64,000 nucleotides of DNA. Source: CAWELS01 sp964468205 (GTDB taxonomy: Bacteria > Acidobacteriota > Terriglobia > Bryobacterales > Bryobacteraceae). The first letter of the stretch is position 1. Each line of letters begins with the position of its first letter. The stretch is taken from the NCBI GenBank assembly GCA_964468205.1, contig CAYXVG010000033.1, forward strand, positions 13,415-77,414. Direction: 5' to 3'. A program made the translations under genes and the position numbers. This document shows positions 1-8,008 of the stretch, piece after piece. The notes beneath the pieces are model-generated. The model was not told the origin of the DNA. It worked only from the letters and a program-made list of their open reading frames with translations, and ran no database searches.

Positions 1-1016
1 TGGCTAAACGATCAGCCGTTATCGTCGGTAATGACACGCTTCTGGGCCGCGAGATTCAGCAGGTCCTCAATGAGGAGGCGCCCCACTTCCGGATCTCACT
101 GATCGGAGATGAAACTGAGGCGTCTCTCCTGACGGAACGCAAGGGCGAGCCGGTGGTAATAAGCGCTCTCGATGAGGCCAGTCTGCGGGAAGCCGCGGTT
201 GTCTTTTTGACCGGAACACCGGAAAGCTGCCGCCGGAGTCTCGAGATCGTGCGGAGCGCTCCAACGGAGCCCACACTGATCGACCTCACGCACAGTCTCG
301 AGAACGAGGCTGATTCCGAGGTGTGGGCGCCGCTCCTCGATTCAACCGTACTGAACTTCACCGATGTAGGAGTCCACCAGGTCGCTCATCCGGCGGCAAT
401 AGTGCTCGCGGGTTTTCTGACACAACTCAATGGAATGAATCCTGTCGTACGCTCGATCGTTCACGTCTTCGAACCCGCTAGCGAATACGGCCGCGAGGGC
501 ATTGACGAACTGCAGAAGCAAACGGTAAACCTGCTGTCATTCCAGAAGCTGCCGCAGAGTGTATTCGACATTCAACTGTGCTTCAATCTAACGCCTGCGC
601 TCGGAGCAGCTGCCTCTCGCCAGCTCAGTGTTACCGAAGCGCGAATCGCCCGGCATTTGAAAGTCCTGCTGTCCCGAAGTGGCGGCGTGTCTGAGCCGTC
701 GCTGCGAGTCGTGCAGGCGCCGGTGTTTCACGGATATAGTTTTTCGGTTTGGGCGGAGTTTTCCAGTCCGTCTGATGTTGGGGTGTTGATCAAGGGGCTG
801 GCCAGCAAGTCAATCGACGTCCGCTTGGGCGAGGACACTCCCCCGACCAACGTGGGTATTGCCGGGCAAAGCGGGATGGCGGTTGGCCGGATCGAGACTG
901 ACCGGTGCAACCCGAACGCGGCTTGGTTTTGGATTGTCGCAGACAACCACCATGTTGCGGCTGAGAACGCTGTCCGCCTGGCGCGTTTGCTTGTACCGGC
1001 GGAGGGCAGGGCGTGA
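1..1016 (+). CDS. Aspartate-semialdehyde-dehydrogenase-like protein, probably catalytically inactive (5' end cut by about one base)
   Basis: The reading frame is open from the first base. The first two bases (tg) followed by gct aaa cga suggest that the ATG lies one base outside the window, giving an N-terminus MAKRSAVIVGNDTLLGREI with a Rossmann-type V-G-x-x-x-x-x-G-x-E pattern. The middle (EPASEYGREGIDELQKQ) and the late VFHGYS segment match the dimerisation/catalytic domain of aspartate-semialdehyde dehydrogenases. In that family the nucleophile sits in an N-P-N-C-S-T motif; here the matching stretch reads HPAAIVLAG, with no cysteine. I infer a non-catalytic paralogue. The stop overlaps the lptE start (GTGA), so the two are translationally coupled. 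A true role is unknown; biosynthesis of lysine or threonine is unlikely for this copy. Confidence 0.7.
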   Translation, partial: AKRSAVIVGNDTLLGREIQQVLNEEAPHFRISLIGDETEASLLTERKGEPVVISALDEASLREAAVVFLTGTPESCRRSLEIVRSAPTEPTLIDLTHSLENEADSEVWAPLLDSTVLNFTDVGVHQVAHPAAIVLAGFLTQLNGMNPVVRSIVHVFEPASEYGREGIDELQKQTVNLLSFQKLPQSVFDIQLCFNLTPALGAAASRQLSVTEARIARHLKVLLSRSGGVSEPSLRVVQAPVFHGYSFSVWAEFSSPSDVGVLIKGLASKSIDVRLGEDTPPTNVGIAGQSGMAVGRIETDRCNPNAAWFWIVADNHHVAAENAVRLARLLVPAEGRA

Positions 1017-1528
1017 GGCAATGTGTCCTGCTGCTCACTCTGCTGGCGGGCACGATCGGCTGTGGCTACCGCGTCTCCGGCCAGGCGGATCTCCTGTCGA
1101 AGGATATTGCGACCATCGCAATCCCAGCCTTCGAGAACGTTACCACCAGATACAGGCTCACCCAGGTTTTGCCTCAAGCGATTACGCGGGAGTTCGTTTC
1201 CCGGACGCGTTACCGGATTGTGCCCGATCAGGATGAGGCCGACGCGATTCTTTACGGAACCGTGGCCAACGTTCTGAGTTACCCTACAATCTTCGACTCC
1301 GCAACCGGCCGGGCAGCGGGAATGCTAGTGCTGGTAGTCCTGGATATCCGGCTCGTTGAGCGCGGGACCGGGAAAATGCTCTACCAAGCCGCCGGAATCG
1401 GCGTCCAGACACGCTACGAGATCAGCACGGATCAGGAAGCCTACTTCGAGGAAAGCGATACGGCGCTGGCGCGCGTGAGCGGCGAGGTGGCGCGGCGTGT
1501 AGTGAGTGCAGTTTTGGAGAATTTCTGA
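1013..1528 (+). CDS. lptE: LptE-family LPS-assembly lipoprotein
   Basis: Encodes 171 residues starting at a GTG that overlaps the preceding stop. The N-terminus MRQCVLLLTLLAGTIGCGY is a lipoprotein signal with the lipobox A-G-T-I-G-C and the C-G-Y start typical of mature LptE. The body (IAIPAFENVTTRYRL, ITREFVSRTRYRIV, ADAILYGTV) is the usual LptE core. LptE plugs the LptD outer-membrane barrel that inserts lipopolysaccharide. The next gene is holA, a neighbourhood also seen in Proteobacteria (lptE-holA), which supports the call. The family is poorly conserved in sequence, so the call rests on signal, length and synteny together. Confidence 0.85.
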   Translation: MRQCVLLLTLLAGTIGCGYRVSGQADLLSKDIATIAIPAFENVTTRYRLTQVLPQAITREFVSRTRYRIVPDQDEADAILYGTVANVLSYPTIFDSATGRAAGMLVLVVLDIRLVERGTGKMLYQAAGIGVQTRYEISTDQEAYFEESDTALARVSGEVARRVVSAVLENF

Positions 1529-1534
1529 CAGATC

Positions 1535-2590
1535 ATGTTGCCGAACGCATTCATGGAGAGCATGAAGAAGGGGGCTCTCCAGCCGGTTTACCTGTTTCTG
1601 GGCGCGGAAAGCTATCGGCGGCGGGTCTGCCGGGAGGCGCTGATTAAACGGGCTCTGGGCGAATCAGAGCGGGAGAGTGGCTTGACGCGCCACGATCTCG
1701 ACCAAATGCCACTCCAGGAAGTGATCGACGACGCGAGGTCTCTTTCGCTGTTTTCCCCGGCACGGGTGATCTGGGTGAGCGGGGCTGAGGCGGTGTTGCC
1801 GCGGGGGCGATCAAAATCATCGGATTCGCCGGCGCTCGCGGCGCTGGGCGATTATGTCGCCAGCCCGTCGCCGTCGACCGTACTAGTGGTGGAATCCAGC
1901 CGCTGGGAGTTTGAAGGCGAAGGGAAGAAGAAACTCGAGCGGGTGCAGAGTTTCTATTCGGTAATTCCGGCCGCCCAAGTGGTCGTTTTTCCGCCGTACA
2001 ATCCCGCTGACGCCCGGCGGCTGGCGGGGCAACTCGCCCAACGCGGCGGTGTCAAGGTTGGGCCGGCCGAACTCGGGCTGCTCAGCGAGGCGGTCGGTCA
2101 TGACGCTACCCGGATCGCGGCAGAGATTGAGAAGTTGCGGCTCTATGTCGGTGAAGGAAACGAAGTCACTGCATCCGACATCGCCAAGATGGTGCCGAGC
2201 GCGCGGGCCGCGACCACGTTCGAGTTGGTGAACGCACTTGGGCGGGGCGATCGAGAGTCCGCGCTGTCGCTTCTGGACACCTTGGTACGGGAGGGCGAAT
2301 ACCTGCCGCTTTCCCTATCATTCATCGAGGCCCAGTTCCGGCAGGCACTGGTGGTGAAGGAAATGGGGTTCCGGACCCCGAAACAGATCAGCTCCTATTT
2401 TGAGCAATCTGGAATTCGACTCTTTTTCAGCCGGGCCCAGGAGATCCAAGGGATAGCCCAGACGTTCAGCGCCGCCGAGCTGAAGAAAGCAGTGGTTGCG
2501 ATATACCAAGCCGATAAGGGCCTCAGGGACGCACGCCCTGACGACCGGACAATCATGGAGCGGTTTGTGCTGGGACTGCGAAGGGGCTAG
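1535..2590 (+). CDS. holA: DNA polymerase III subunit delta
   Basis: 351 residues. The N-terminus (FMESMKKGALQPVYLFLGAE) carries the family pattern G-x-x-x-P-V-Y-L-F-x-G-x-E. The N-terminal AAA-like part is followed by the helical part with FELVNALGRGDRESALSLLDTL and the C-terminal collar helices. HolA opens the sliding clamp as part of the clamp loader. The start at 1535 is kept because the seven residues before MKKG are usual for the family, although the best purine-rich stretch lies a little far upstream; 1553 is an alternative. It lies six bases after lptE and converges on rpsT with only three bases between the stops. Confidence 0.92.
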   Translation: MLPNAFMESMKKGALQPVYLFLGAESYRRRVCREALIKRALGESERESGLTRHDLDQMPLQEVIDDARSLSLFSPARVIWVSGAEAVLPRGRSKSSDSPALAALGDYVASPSPSTVLVVESSRWEFEGEGKKKLERVQSFYSVIPAAQVVVFPPYNPADARRLAGQLAQRGGVKVGPAELGLLSEAVGHDATRIAAEIEKLRLYVGEGNEVTASDIAKMVPSARAATTFELVNALGRGDRESALSLLDTLVREGEYLPLSLSFIEAQFRQALVVKEMGFRTPKQISSYFEQSGIRLFFSRAQEIQGIAQTFSAAELKKAVVAIYQADKGLRDARPDDRTIMERFVLGLRRG

Positions 2591-2593
2591 AAA

Positions 2594-2863
2594 TCAGGCG
2601 GCGGAGAGCTTCTTCAAGCTCTGATGCAGGCGGCTCTTGTAGCGGGCGGCAGCATTCGGTTTAAAGATGCCCCACTTCGCAGCGCGGTCAATCAGAGAGA
2701 AAGTCTGTGGCAAAAGCTGCAGGGCGCCTTCGGCGTCCTGCTCCGCAATCCGGGATCGCAACTTGCGGATCTGCCGGCGCACACGGGTCTTCCGGAAACG
2801 GTTCACAACCGTTCGCTTCTTGATCTGCTTGTCCCGTTTGAGCGCAGAATAATGGTTAGCCAT
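2594..2863 (-). CDS. rpsT: 30S ribosomal protein S20
   Basis: 89 residues, very basic, beginning MANHYSALKRDKQIKKR and ending ARYKSRLHQSLKKLSAA, which is the S20 signature (A-N-x-x-S-A-x-K-R at the start and A-A-R-x-K-S-R-L near the end). S20 binds 16S rRNA early in 30S assembly. The gene is monocistronic, convergent with holA, with a likely promoter about 37-65 bases upstream of its ATG. Confidence 0.97.
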   Translation of the reverse strand: MANHYSALKRDKQIKKRTVVNRFRKTRVRRQIRKLRSRIAEQDAEGALQLLPQTFSLIDRAAKWGIFKPNAAARYKSRLHQSLKKLSAA

Positions 2864-2899
2864 CGATCAGGGGTCCGTTCCTCAAGAGTTACTTCCGTT

Positions 2900-2928
2900 A
2901 GGATAGCGCAATCCTGCTCTACACGCAA
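2900..2928 (-). promoter_or_regulatory. Candidate sigma-70-type promoter for rpsT
   Basis: Read on the minus strand: TTGCGT, a 17-base spacer, then TATCCT (3/6 and 4/6 matches to consensus), placed about 30 bases upstream of the rpsT leader and start codon. It is the best match in the gap between rpsT and the next gene. Weak hexamers, so only tentative. Confidence 0.35.
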
Positions 2929-2954
2929 CCAGCCTGCCATTGATGGGTTGGGTG

Positions 2955-3191
2955 TCAGGGCTTGGAGCGTTCCCCGGGCTTTTCGCCATCAGGTTCGTGA
3001 ATCGTCACGCCGGCCTTGCGAGCCCGTTCCTTCGCCCAGTTCAGTAACCGTTTAACTGGCGGAAAGTAGTCGCTCAGGATGATCAGGCCGGGGATCATGA
3101 ACATCCATCCCTGGAGAATCGGTATAAAACCGCCAATGAAGCCAATCACCACCAACACAATCCCGAGCCCCAGCCTGAGTGTCTTTCGCAT
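2955..3191 (-). CDS. Small two-helix membrane protein, PGPGW-like
   Basis: 78 residues. A hydrophobic N-terminal half (LGLGIVLVVIGFIGGFIPILQGWMFMIPGL, here quoted only as residues about 8-37) is followed by a charged tail rich in K, R and E. The layout, with a short helix, a P-x-x-Q-G-W/P-G-L turn and a second short helix, resembles the putative transmembrane PGPGW family, whose function is unknown. It stands alone between rpsT and a zinc-ribbon membrane protein, all on the minus strand. Confidence 0.6.
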   Translation of the reverse strand: MRKTLRLGLGIVLVVIGFIGGFIPILQGWMFMIPGLIILSDYFPPVKRLLNWAKERARKAGVTIHEPDGEKPGERSKP

Positions 3192-3265
3192 GCAACTACT
3201 ACTCCCAGTCTAGCAGCGGTCGCGACGGCCGGTAACTTCCGCCGCAACTGTCCTGGTCCTCCAAG

Positions 3266-3913
3266 TTATTCTTTTTCCAGGACCTTGGCTCCCATGGCCC
3301 CGCCGAGTACCGGGAGGAGGGTGAAGAATACGAACATCAAGAGTAGGCTGAAGAACAGGATAGAGGCCAATCCCGCCGGGGATTCTAGAACGCGTGAGAG
3401 TTCTTCGAGATCTAATCCCGGCGTTGCTTGCTTGCCGACCTGCTCGCGGTAGAAGTTGGCCAGTCCTCCCTTGTTGGAGATGACGATCATCGAGATGGTG
3501 AAGAAGATGACCGCGATGAGGTAGCAAAACACCCCGGTCACCCAGCCCATTCGCGCACCCGCCTTGGCAGGAAGCTCTTGGCCGGTCCGCCGTTTGTAGA
3601 CGTAGACCGCGAAAAACCCGGCGCCCACCAGGCAAACTGGGATCCACAAAATACTGAGCCCCGGCGGGATTGGCAGTGAAGTCAACATCGATGAGATGGC
3701 TGCCGCCAGCAGACCCGTTTTCACCGCCAGCTTGTTGCGAAAGCCAATCTGCGGCAGAGCAGCCGCCGTGGACTCCAATGTAATGACCGTTTCCGGAGGG
3801 GGTGGCGATGATGGTGGTTCCGGTTCGGGAAGATCTACTTGTGGCTTCCCGCACTTGTGGCAGAACAAAGCGTCAGGCGGGAGTTCCGCGCCACATGTAC
3901 ATCGTTCGGCCAC
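3266..3913 (-). CDS. Zinc-ribbon membrane protein of unknown function
   Basis: From the GTG at 3913 the protein has 215 residues. It opens with C-x-C-G and F-C-H-K-C-G-K-P (VAERCTCGAELPPDALFCHK...), a zinc ribbon, then a proline-rich linker (PEPEPPSSPPPP) and about four membrane helices. An open frame extends upstream to a GTG at 3985, and a different frame just upstream (about 4062-3985) encodes a second canonical zinc ribbon (see findings), so the real start may be further upstream behind a frameshift. Function unknown; such zinc-ribbon membrane proteins are frequent in Acidobacteria-type genomes. Confidence 0.65.
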   Translation of the reverse strand: MAERCTCGAELPPDALFCHKCGKPQVDLPEPEPPSSPPPPETVITLESTAAALPQIGFRNKLAVKTGLLAAAISSMLTSLPIPPGLSILWIPVCLVGAGFFAVYVYKRRTGQELPAKAGARMGWVTGVFCYLIAVIFFTISMIVISNKGGLANFYREQVGKQATPGLDLEELSRVLESPAGLASILFFSLLLMFVFFTLLPVLGGAMGAKVLEKE

Positions 3914-4163
3914 ACGTTCAGTTTCCCGCAACCCCGCGAGGCAGGCAACTGCCTCGGCTTTCGAGGCAGGCCTAGCGGACCGCACGGAGTGCAGAACCTG
4001 AGTGCTTCAACCTCGGCAAACGCGCAGACCGTGCAACTCCGAATGGTTCGCCAATTCCGCATCTGGCTGTAAATCAGGGACTTAACACAAAACTCACATT
4101 GGCCTCCCGCTTGCCTCTTCCGTTCTTAGAGAGTAGCGATTCAGAATACAGGAGCAAACTGGA

Positions 4164-4832
4164 ATGAAAACCAATGTGAAAGTACTCATTACAAACCTGG
4201 CGCTAGCCGTGGCGATCACTATGGCGCAAGGCCCGGCCTCAGGCGCCGCAGCGGGGCAACGATTTGACAGTGGAGCCGGTAACGGAGCGATGCCGGGCAA
4301 GGCAAAGCAATCGGGTCAGGTCCAAATCGATCAGTCTTAGGTACAAACCATCACCGGGATATGCCCGGCAGTGAATACTAGCGCCGGCAATGAGAGGCCG
4401 TCCGTCCAGGTCAATGGTGAAACGATTCGAGTTGGCCCAACGTGGTTTTTGGTCGAAAGCGATTTCGAAATCAGCGAGAGTGACGAGCTGTCGGTGGTAG
4501 CGGCGCCAGCACTGAACACCGCTGACGGTTACCTCTACGCGGTTTCCATCCGCAATATCACGACAGCGAAAGAGATCCAGTTGCGGGCGGATTCGGGCTA
4601 CGCGTGGGCGCGCCGCGGACCTACTGACAATAGCGGGGGGACTCCGGCCCAGCAGCAAGCCGGTAGCTGTGGGTTTCTGGGCATCAATGAAGTGACCGGT
4701 TCTGTCTCCTCGATGACCATTGGCGTGGGCTTGCGCCAGCCGAACATGGTTTTGAATGTGAACGGACAGTCGCCCCTCACTATCAAACTGGGACCCCACC
4801 CGGATTCTGGACGAATTGGGTCTTCAGCTTGA
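4164..4832 (+). pseudogene. Secreted protein gene interrupted by an in-frame TAG
   Basis: An ATG at 4164 with a good ribosome site (caggag) opens a signal peptide (MKTNVKVLITNLALAVAITM) and mature start, but the frame meets TAG at 4338-4340. The same frame then continues without another stop to TGA at 4830-4832 and encodes a coherent domain (VNTSAGNERPSVQVNGETI, VGPTWFLVESDFEISESDEL, DGYLYAVSIRN). The downstream part has no convincing start or ribosome site, so a single ancestral gene of about 222 codons with one nonsense change is the simplest reading. Amber readthrough or a sequencing error are alternatives. The domain looks like a small secreted OB-fold-like protein; I do not know its function. 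Confidence 0.65.
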
Positions 4833-4866
4833 TACCGGCGATCATGTAGGCATGGAAGGATTCACG

Positions 4867-5382
4867 ATGCATCGATGGAACCAAATCATCTGCCCGCCCG
4901 TATTCTCTCTGCGGGTTTTCGGTTGCTCTTCAGCCAATGGCGCCAAGGCCGCTTCTGACGAAGACGTTATCGTCCGCAAGGTGAAGACCGCAACCGAACT
5001 TTGCGGCGGAGCCGTCGAGGCTGGCGATATTGACCGCTATTTTTCGCATTACATGGCAGATGCCGTGTGGCACCCGCCGAACTTCGCGGATATCACCGGC
5101 GCCGATACGGTCCGCGCGAGGCTTTCCGGTCTATTTGACGACCTGTCGGTTGCGGGTAGCTGGGAGATCGAAGAGCAGATCGTCATGGGCCTTGCGTGGG
5201 TCGCGCAGCGTGGACAGTTCAGAACCGTGATCACGCCAAAGGCCGGCTGGGGCGAAGACCTCCACGAGGTTGGTGGTTTCGTCAATGTGAGGAAGAAAGA
5301 CGCCGCTGGCCGGTGGAAGATCACTCTGGACATCTGGAACAGCGATCGAGGAGTCAACCTGGCGCAGGAGCCGGCGGACTAA
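4867..5382 (+). CDS. SnoaL/NTF2-like secreted (probably lipo-) protein
   Basis: 171 residues from the ATG at 4867, which has a ggaagga ribosome site; ATG 4852 is an alternative. The N-terminus (MHRWNQIICPPVFSLRVFGC) ends in a lipobox-like V-F-G-C. The rest fits the cone-shaped NTF2/SnoaL/DUF4440 fold: AVEAGDIDRYFSHYMADAVWHPP, then a charged helix (ADTVRARLSGLFDDL) and strands ending WKITLDIWNSD. Such proteins bind or modify small molecules, but no substrate can be read. Its last 22 bases lie in a 36-base direct repeat that recurs 70 bases downstream. Confidence 0.65.
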   Translation: MHRWNQIICPPVFSLRVFGCSSANGAKAASDEDVIVRKVKTATELCGGAVEAGDIDRYFSHYMADAVWHPPNFADITGADTVRARLSGLFDDLSVAGSWEIEEQIVMGLAWVAQRGQFRTVITPKAGWGEDLHEVGGFVNVRKKDAAGRWKITLDIWNSDRGVNLAQEPAD

Positions 5383-5466
5383 CCGACCGCAGCAACACCT
5401 GGCGTTGCGCGCGTTGGTTTCCGATGATGCGGCGCAGGAGCCGGCGGACTAACCGACCGCAGCAAC
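5361..5466. repeat. 36-bp perfect direct repeat, 70-bp period
   Basis: The 36 bases at 5361-5396 recur exactly at 5431-5466. The first copy covers the last codons and stop of the SnoaL-like gene; the second is non-coding. This looks like a local tandem duplication of the gene end, with the 34-base filler between the copies not repeated. Confidence 0.95.
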
Positions 5467-5493
5467 CAATCAGAATTCAGAGCGGAGGCGGAA

Positions 5494-6129
5494 ATGAGGT
5501 ATACAACAAAAAGGAGCTTCGTGACTGTCGCAGTCCTGGTTATGTGGCTGCTGGCGGCAGGTACGCTGGCGGCCCAGGAAGTGAATCAGCAAGAGGTCGA
5601 TCGTCTGGCACACCAGATCAGGAAGCAGATACTTGCTCTTGGTAATTACGGCGTTTTCGACAATGTCAGCTTTGGCGTGGAAAAGGGAGATGCCGGCTAC
5701 ACCGTCTTTCTCCGCGGCTTTGCTTCCCGTCCTACCTTGAAAGCTTCAGCGGAGAAGGTGGTTCGCACGGTGGAGAATGTGGAGCGGGTCGTCAACGAGA
5801 TCGAAGTGTTGCCTACCTCCAGGCAAGATGAGGACATTCGTGTACTCACATATGTCGCAATATACGGGCATCCGACCCTGAGCCGGTACAATCCGAACCG
5901 GGGAACTCCGATATTCGGCGCTCGGCGGCGCGTTGCCATGGGAATCTCAAACGATCCCCCGCGCGGCTACCATCCGATTTCGATTGTCGTCAGGAACGGA
6001 CATACAACTCTGGGGGGCGTGGTCGACAACGATATGGATAAGCAGATCGCGGAGCTCCAGGCTAATAGCGTTTCCGGCGTCTTCTCGGTAACGAATGAAC
6101 TCCAGGTGCTTAACCCTAAAGAGAAATAG
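5494..6129 (+). CDS. Periplasmic protein with two BON-like domains
   Basis: 211 residues with a ggagg ribosome site. A signal peptide (TVAVLVMWLLAAGTLAAQ, cleavage after AQ) is followed by a BON domain at about 40-110 (VSFGVEKGDAGYTVFLRGFA, then AEKVVRTVENVERVVNEIEVL, the G-x-V-x-x-V-x-N-x-I/L ending) and a second at about 125-205 (ISIVVRNGHTTLGGVVDN, SVSGVFSVTNELQVL). BON domains bind membranes or partner proteins and occur in osmotically induced periplasmic proteins such as OsmY. The partner here is unknown. It starts 27 bases after the second copy of the 36-bp repeat. Confidence 0.85.
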   Translation: MRYTTKRSFVTVAVLVMWLLAAGTLAAQEVNQQEVDRLAHQIRKQILALGNYGVFDNVSFGVEKGDAGYTVFLRGFASRPTLKASAEKVVRTVENVERVVNEIEVLPTSRQDEDIRVLTYVAIYGHPTLSRYNPNRGTPIFGARRRVAMGISNDPPRGYHPISIVVRNGHTTLGGVVDNDMDKQIAELQANSVSGVFSVTNELQVLNPKEK

Positions 6130-6229
6130 CCGGCTTTCGGCTCGTCTCAGAAGGGTGGTGCGCGCGTAGCCGGTGACCGTCGTTGTCTTTCGCTTGGTTC
6201 TCACGGACCGCGAGAGGTGATTCGCCGCG

Positions 6230-7849
6230 CTACTTCGCGAAATACCCGGCCCGGGTGCGAATTCGGACCCCAGGGCGCTTAATTCGGACCTCGACGTCGC
6301 GCCAAGACTCGTCGAAGTCCTGATTACTTGGATAGTAGGCGATCGTATAGACGCTGCGCAGTTCCTCGGCTACTAGCGGGTACACAGGATCGAGGTCCCG
6401 CACGGAGCGGGCGACGAAAAGGCGCCCGCCTGTCAAACTGGCCAGTTCTTCCATGTTTTCCCGAGCTTTCTTGGCCCACTTTGGCGGGGGGATCGCGGTG
6501 AATTGATCGAGGAAGATCGGGTAGATCAGTACGTCCATCACCTCGGCCGCCCGGCGAAGATCCTTGAAGGATGTTTCGCTGGCCGTGCCAATTCCGTAGA
6601 CGCGGTTGTCCACTCCATCGCTAATCACGATGAGAGCGTTCCGCTCCGAGCCTAGGTCTCGCAGCTCGTGTGCGTAGGCTAGAACGATCATGTCGTAAAG
6701 CGGAGTCCCGCCGGAGACCTCCGGAATCTCCTCGATGAGTTTCTTCTGAAGCGCCCTGTCCGTTCCAAGCGCAGAAACCTGCTGGAAAAGATTATTAGCC
6801 AACGCGTATACGGCGGTCTTGTCCTGGGGCCGGGCGATTCCAATGAACCGCTGAGCGGCCAGTCTCATCGCCTCCCTGTCGCGGCGGGTGCTTCCGCTCA
6901 TGTCGAGCAGCAGCGCCAGATTGAACGGAGCTTCATCAGAGCCGACGAAGCTGACTCTCTGCGGAACGCCGTCTTCCACCACCTCGAATTCTGCTTGATC
7001 GAGATCCGTGAGAGGTCTTCCCTGCGAATCGAAAACAGCAACGTTGAGATTGACCATCCTGACCTCGGAGCGAAAAGTCGGGATAGCCTCTTCCACCGTC
7101 AGTCCGTCAGCGCCGTCTTCGTTTTTGTTTCTCGGGGTGATGGGGGCAGGTCTTGCCTTCTGCTCCCGATTCTGTCTCGACTTCTTGCGTTGTACAAGGA
7201 GTTCGTCGACTAGACCGGACGCCAGCCACGGCGGTTTGATGGGCCAGTCGTCTGGCGCCGGGGCATCCTCCAGCCTCAGGAGCCCGGGATTCCTGGAGTT
7301 CACAATAATCTTGGAGGTGGTTACCTTCAGCGGCGGCAGCTTGTCCTGGAAATACCACATCTCCCGGCCGTCCTCCCCGACTTGGGTGGATTCCCGGAAA
7401 CCGAACTTCGGTGGCGTCCGGATCTCATGCGGCGGGACTTCGGATAGCACCTCCACGCGCGTCGCCTCCAGCGGCGCCGCCACCCGCAGATCACCGCTTT
7501 CCGTTATGATTTCCGCCCGGTGGATTTGCCCTTCAATGGTTATTGACCCTCGGGCGGTCTTCGCTTGAAACCGGTAGTTGTAAGGGATTTCAGCGAAGAT
7601 ATCAATCTTGGCGCCGTCTTCCGGACGCACTTGCACAACTACGAACCGATCCTGCCGGGACAGCTCGACATCCCCGGCCCGCAGTGGCCTTGATCTGCCC
7701 AAACTCCTGACGCTGGCCTTGCCATGCGCCACCACGTGCGCGGTCACATCCCCGTACGGATTGTCGACGAGAACGGTTGGGAGAACGGTTTGCGCCAGCA
7801 TGGCGCCGGCGGCGAGGGTTAGAACTGCCAAACGCAACCACATCCCCAT
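6230..7849 (-). CDS. Secreted VWFA-domain protein (acidobacterial type)
   Basis: 539 residues from the ATG at 7849, chosen because it has an aaggagag ribosome site and starts a clean signal peptide (LRLAVLTLAAGAMLAQ). The first half is a beta-rich region (about 25-230); a von Willebrand factor A domain follows at about 270-520, with the metal-ion site LLLDMSGSTRRDRE (D-x-S-x-S) and VISDGVDN. The protein ends GVRIRTRAGYFAK, the usual ending of the VWFA-related domain common in Acidobacteria. VWA domains mediate metal-dependent protein contact; the partner is unknown. It stands alone, convergent with the BON gene. Confidence 0.85.
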   Translation of the reverse strand: MGMWLRLAVLTLAAGAMLAQTVLPTVLVDNPYGDVTAHVVAHGKASVRSLGRSRPLRAGDVELSRQDRFVVVQVRPEDGAKIDIFAEIPYNYRFQAKTARGSITIEGQIHRAEIITESGDLRVAAPLEATRVEVLSEVPPHEIRTPPKFGFRESTQVGEDGREMWYFQDKLPPLKVTTSKIIVNSRNPGLLRLEDAPAPDDWPIKPPWLASGLVDELLVQRKKSRQNREQKARPAPITPRNKNEDGADGLTVEEAIPTFRSEVRMVNLNVAVFDSQGRPLTDLDQAEFEVVEDGVPQRVSFVGSDEAPFNLALLLDMSGSTRRDREAMRLAAQRFIGIARPQDKTAVYALANNLFQQVSALGTDRALQKKLIEEIPEVSGGTPLYDMIVLAYAHELRDLGSERNALIVISDGVDNRVYGIGTASETSFKDLRRAAEVMDVLIYPIFLDQFTAIPPPKWAKKARENMEELASLTGGRLFVARSVRDLDPVYPLVAEELRSVYTIAYYPSNQDFDESWRDVEVRIKRPGVRIRTRAGYFAK

Positions 7850-8008
7850 CGGCGACTCTCCTTCAATTCTCTCATACACCTTTGCAGCGGCCGTTGGTCA
7901 GTCCGAGGCGTCTCTGGCGTCCGAATGTGCTGTAACCGCCCCGGAGGCGGTCAAACTCAGATACCATATTTACCGAACCGTTAAGGCTTTCATTCCGGAA
8001 GGAGGAAC

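Noticed and set aside
4239..4799. Antisense open frame of 186 codons opposite the interrupted secreted-protein gene
   Set aside because: No ribosome site or recognisable motif; the plus-strand frame has a signal peptide and domain-like sequence.
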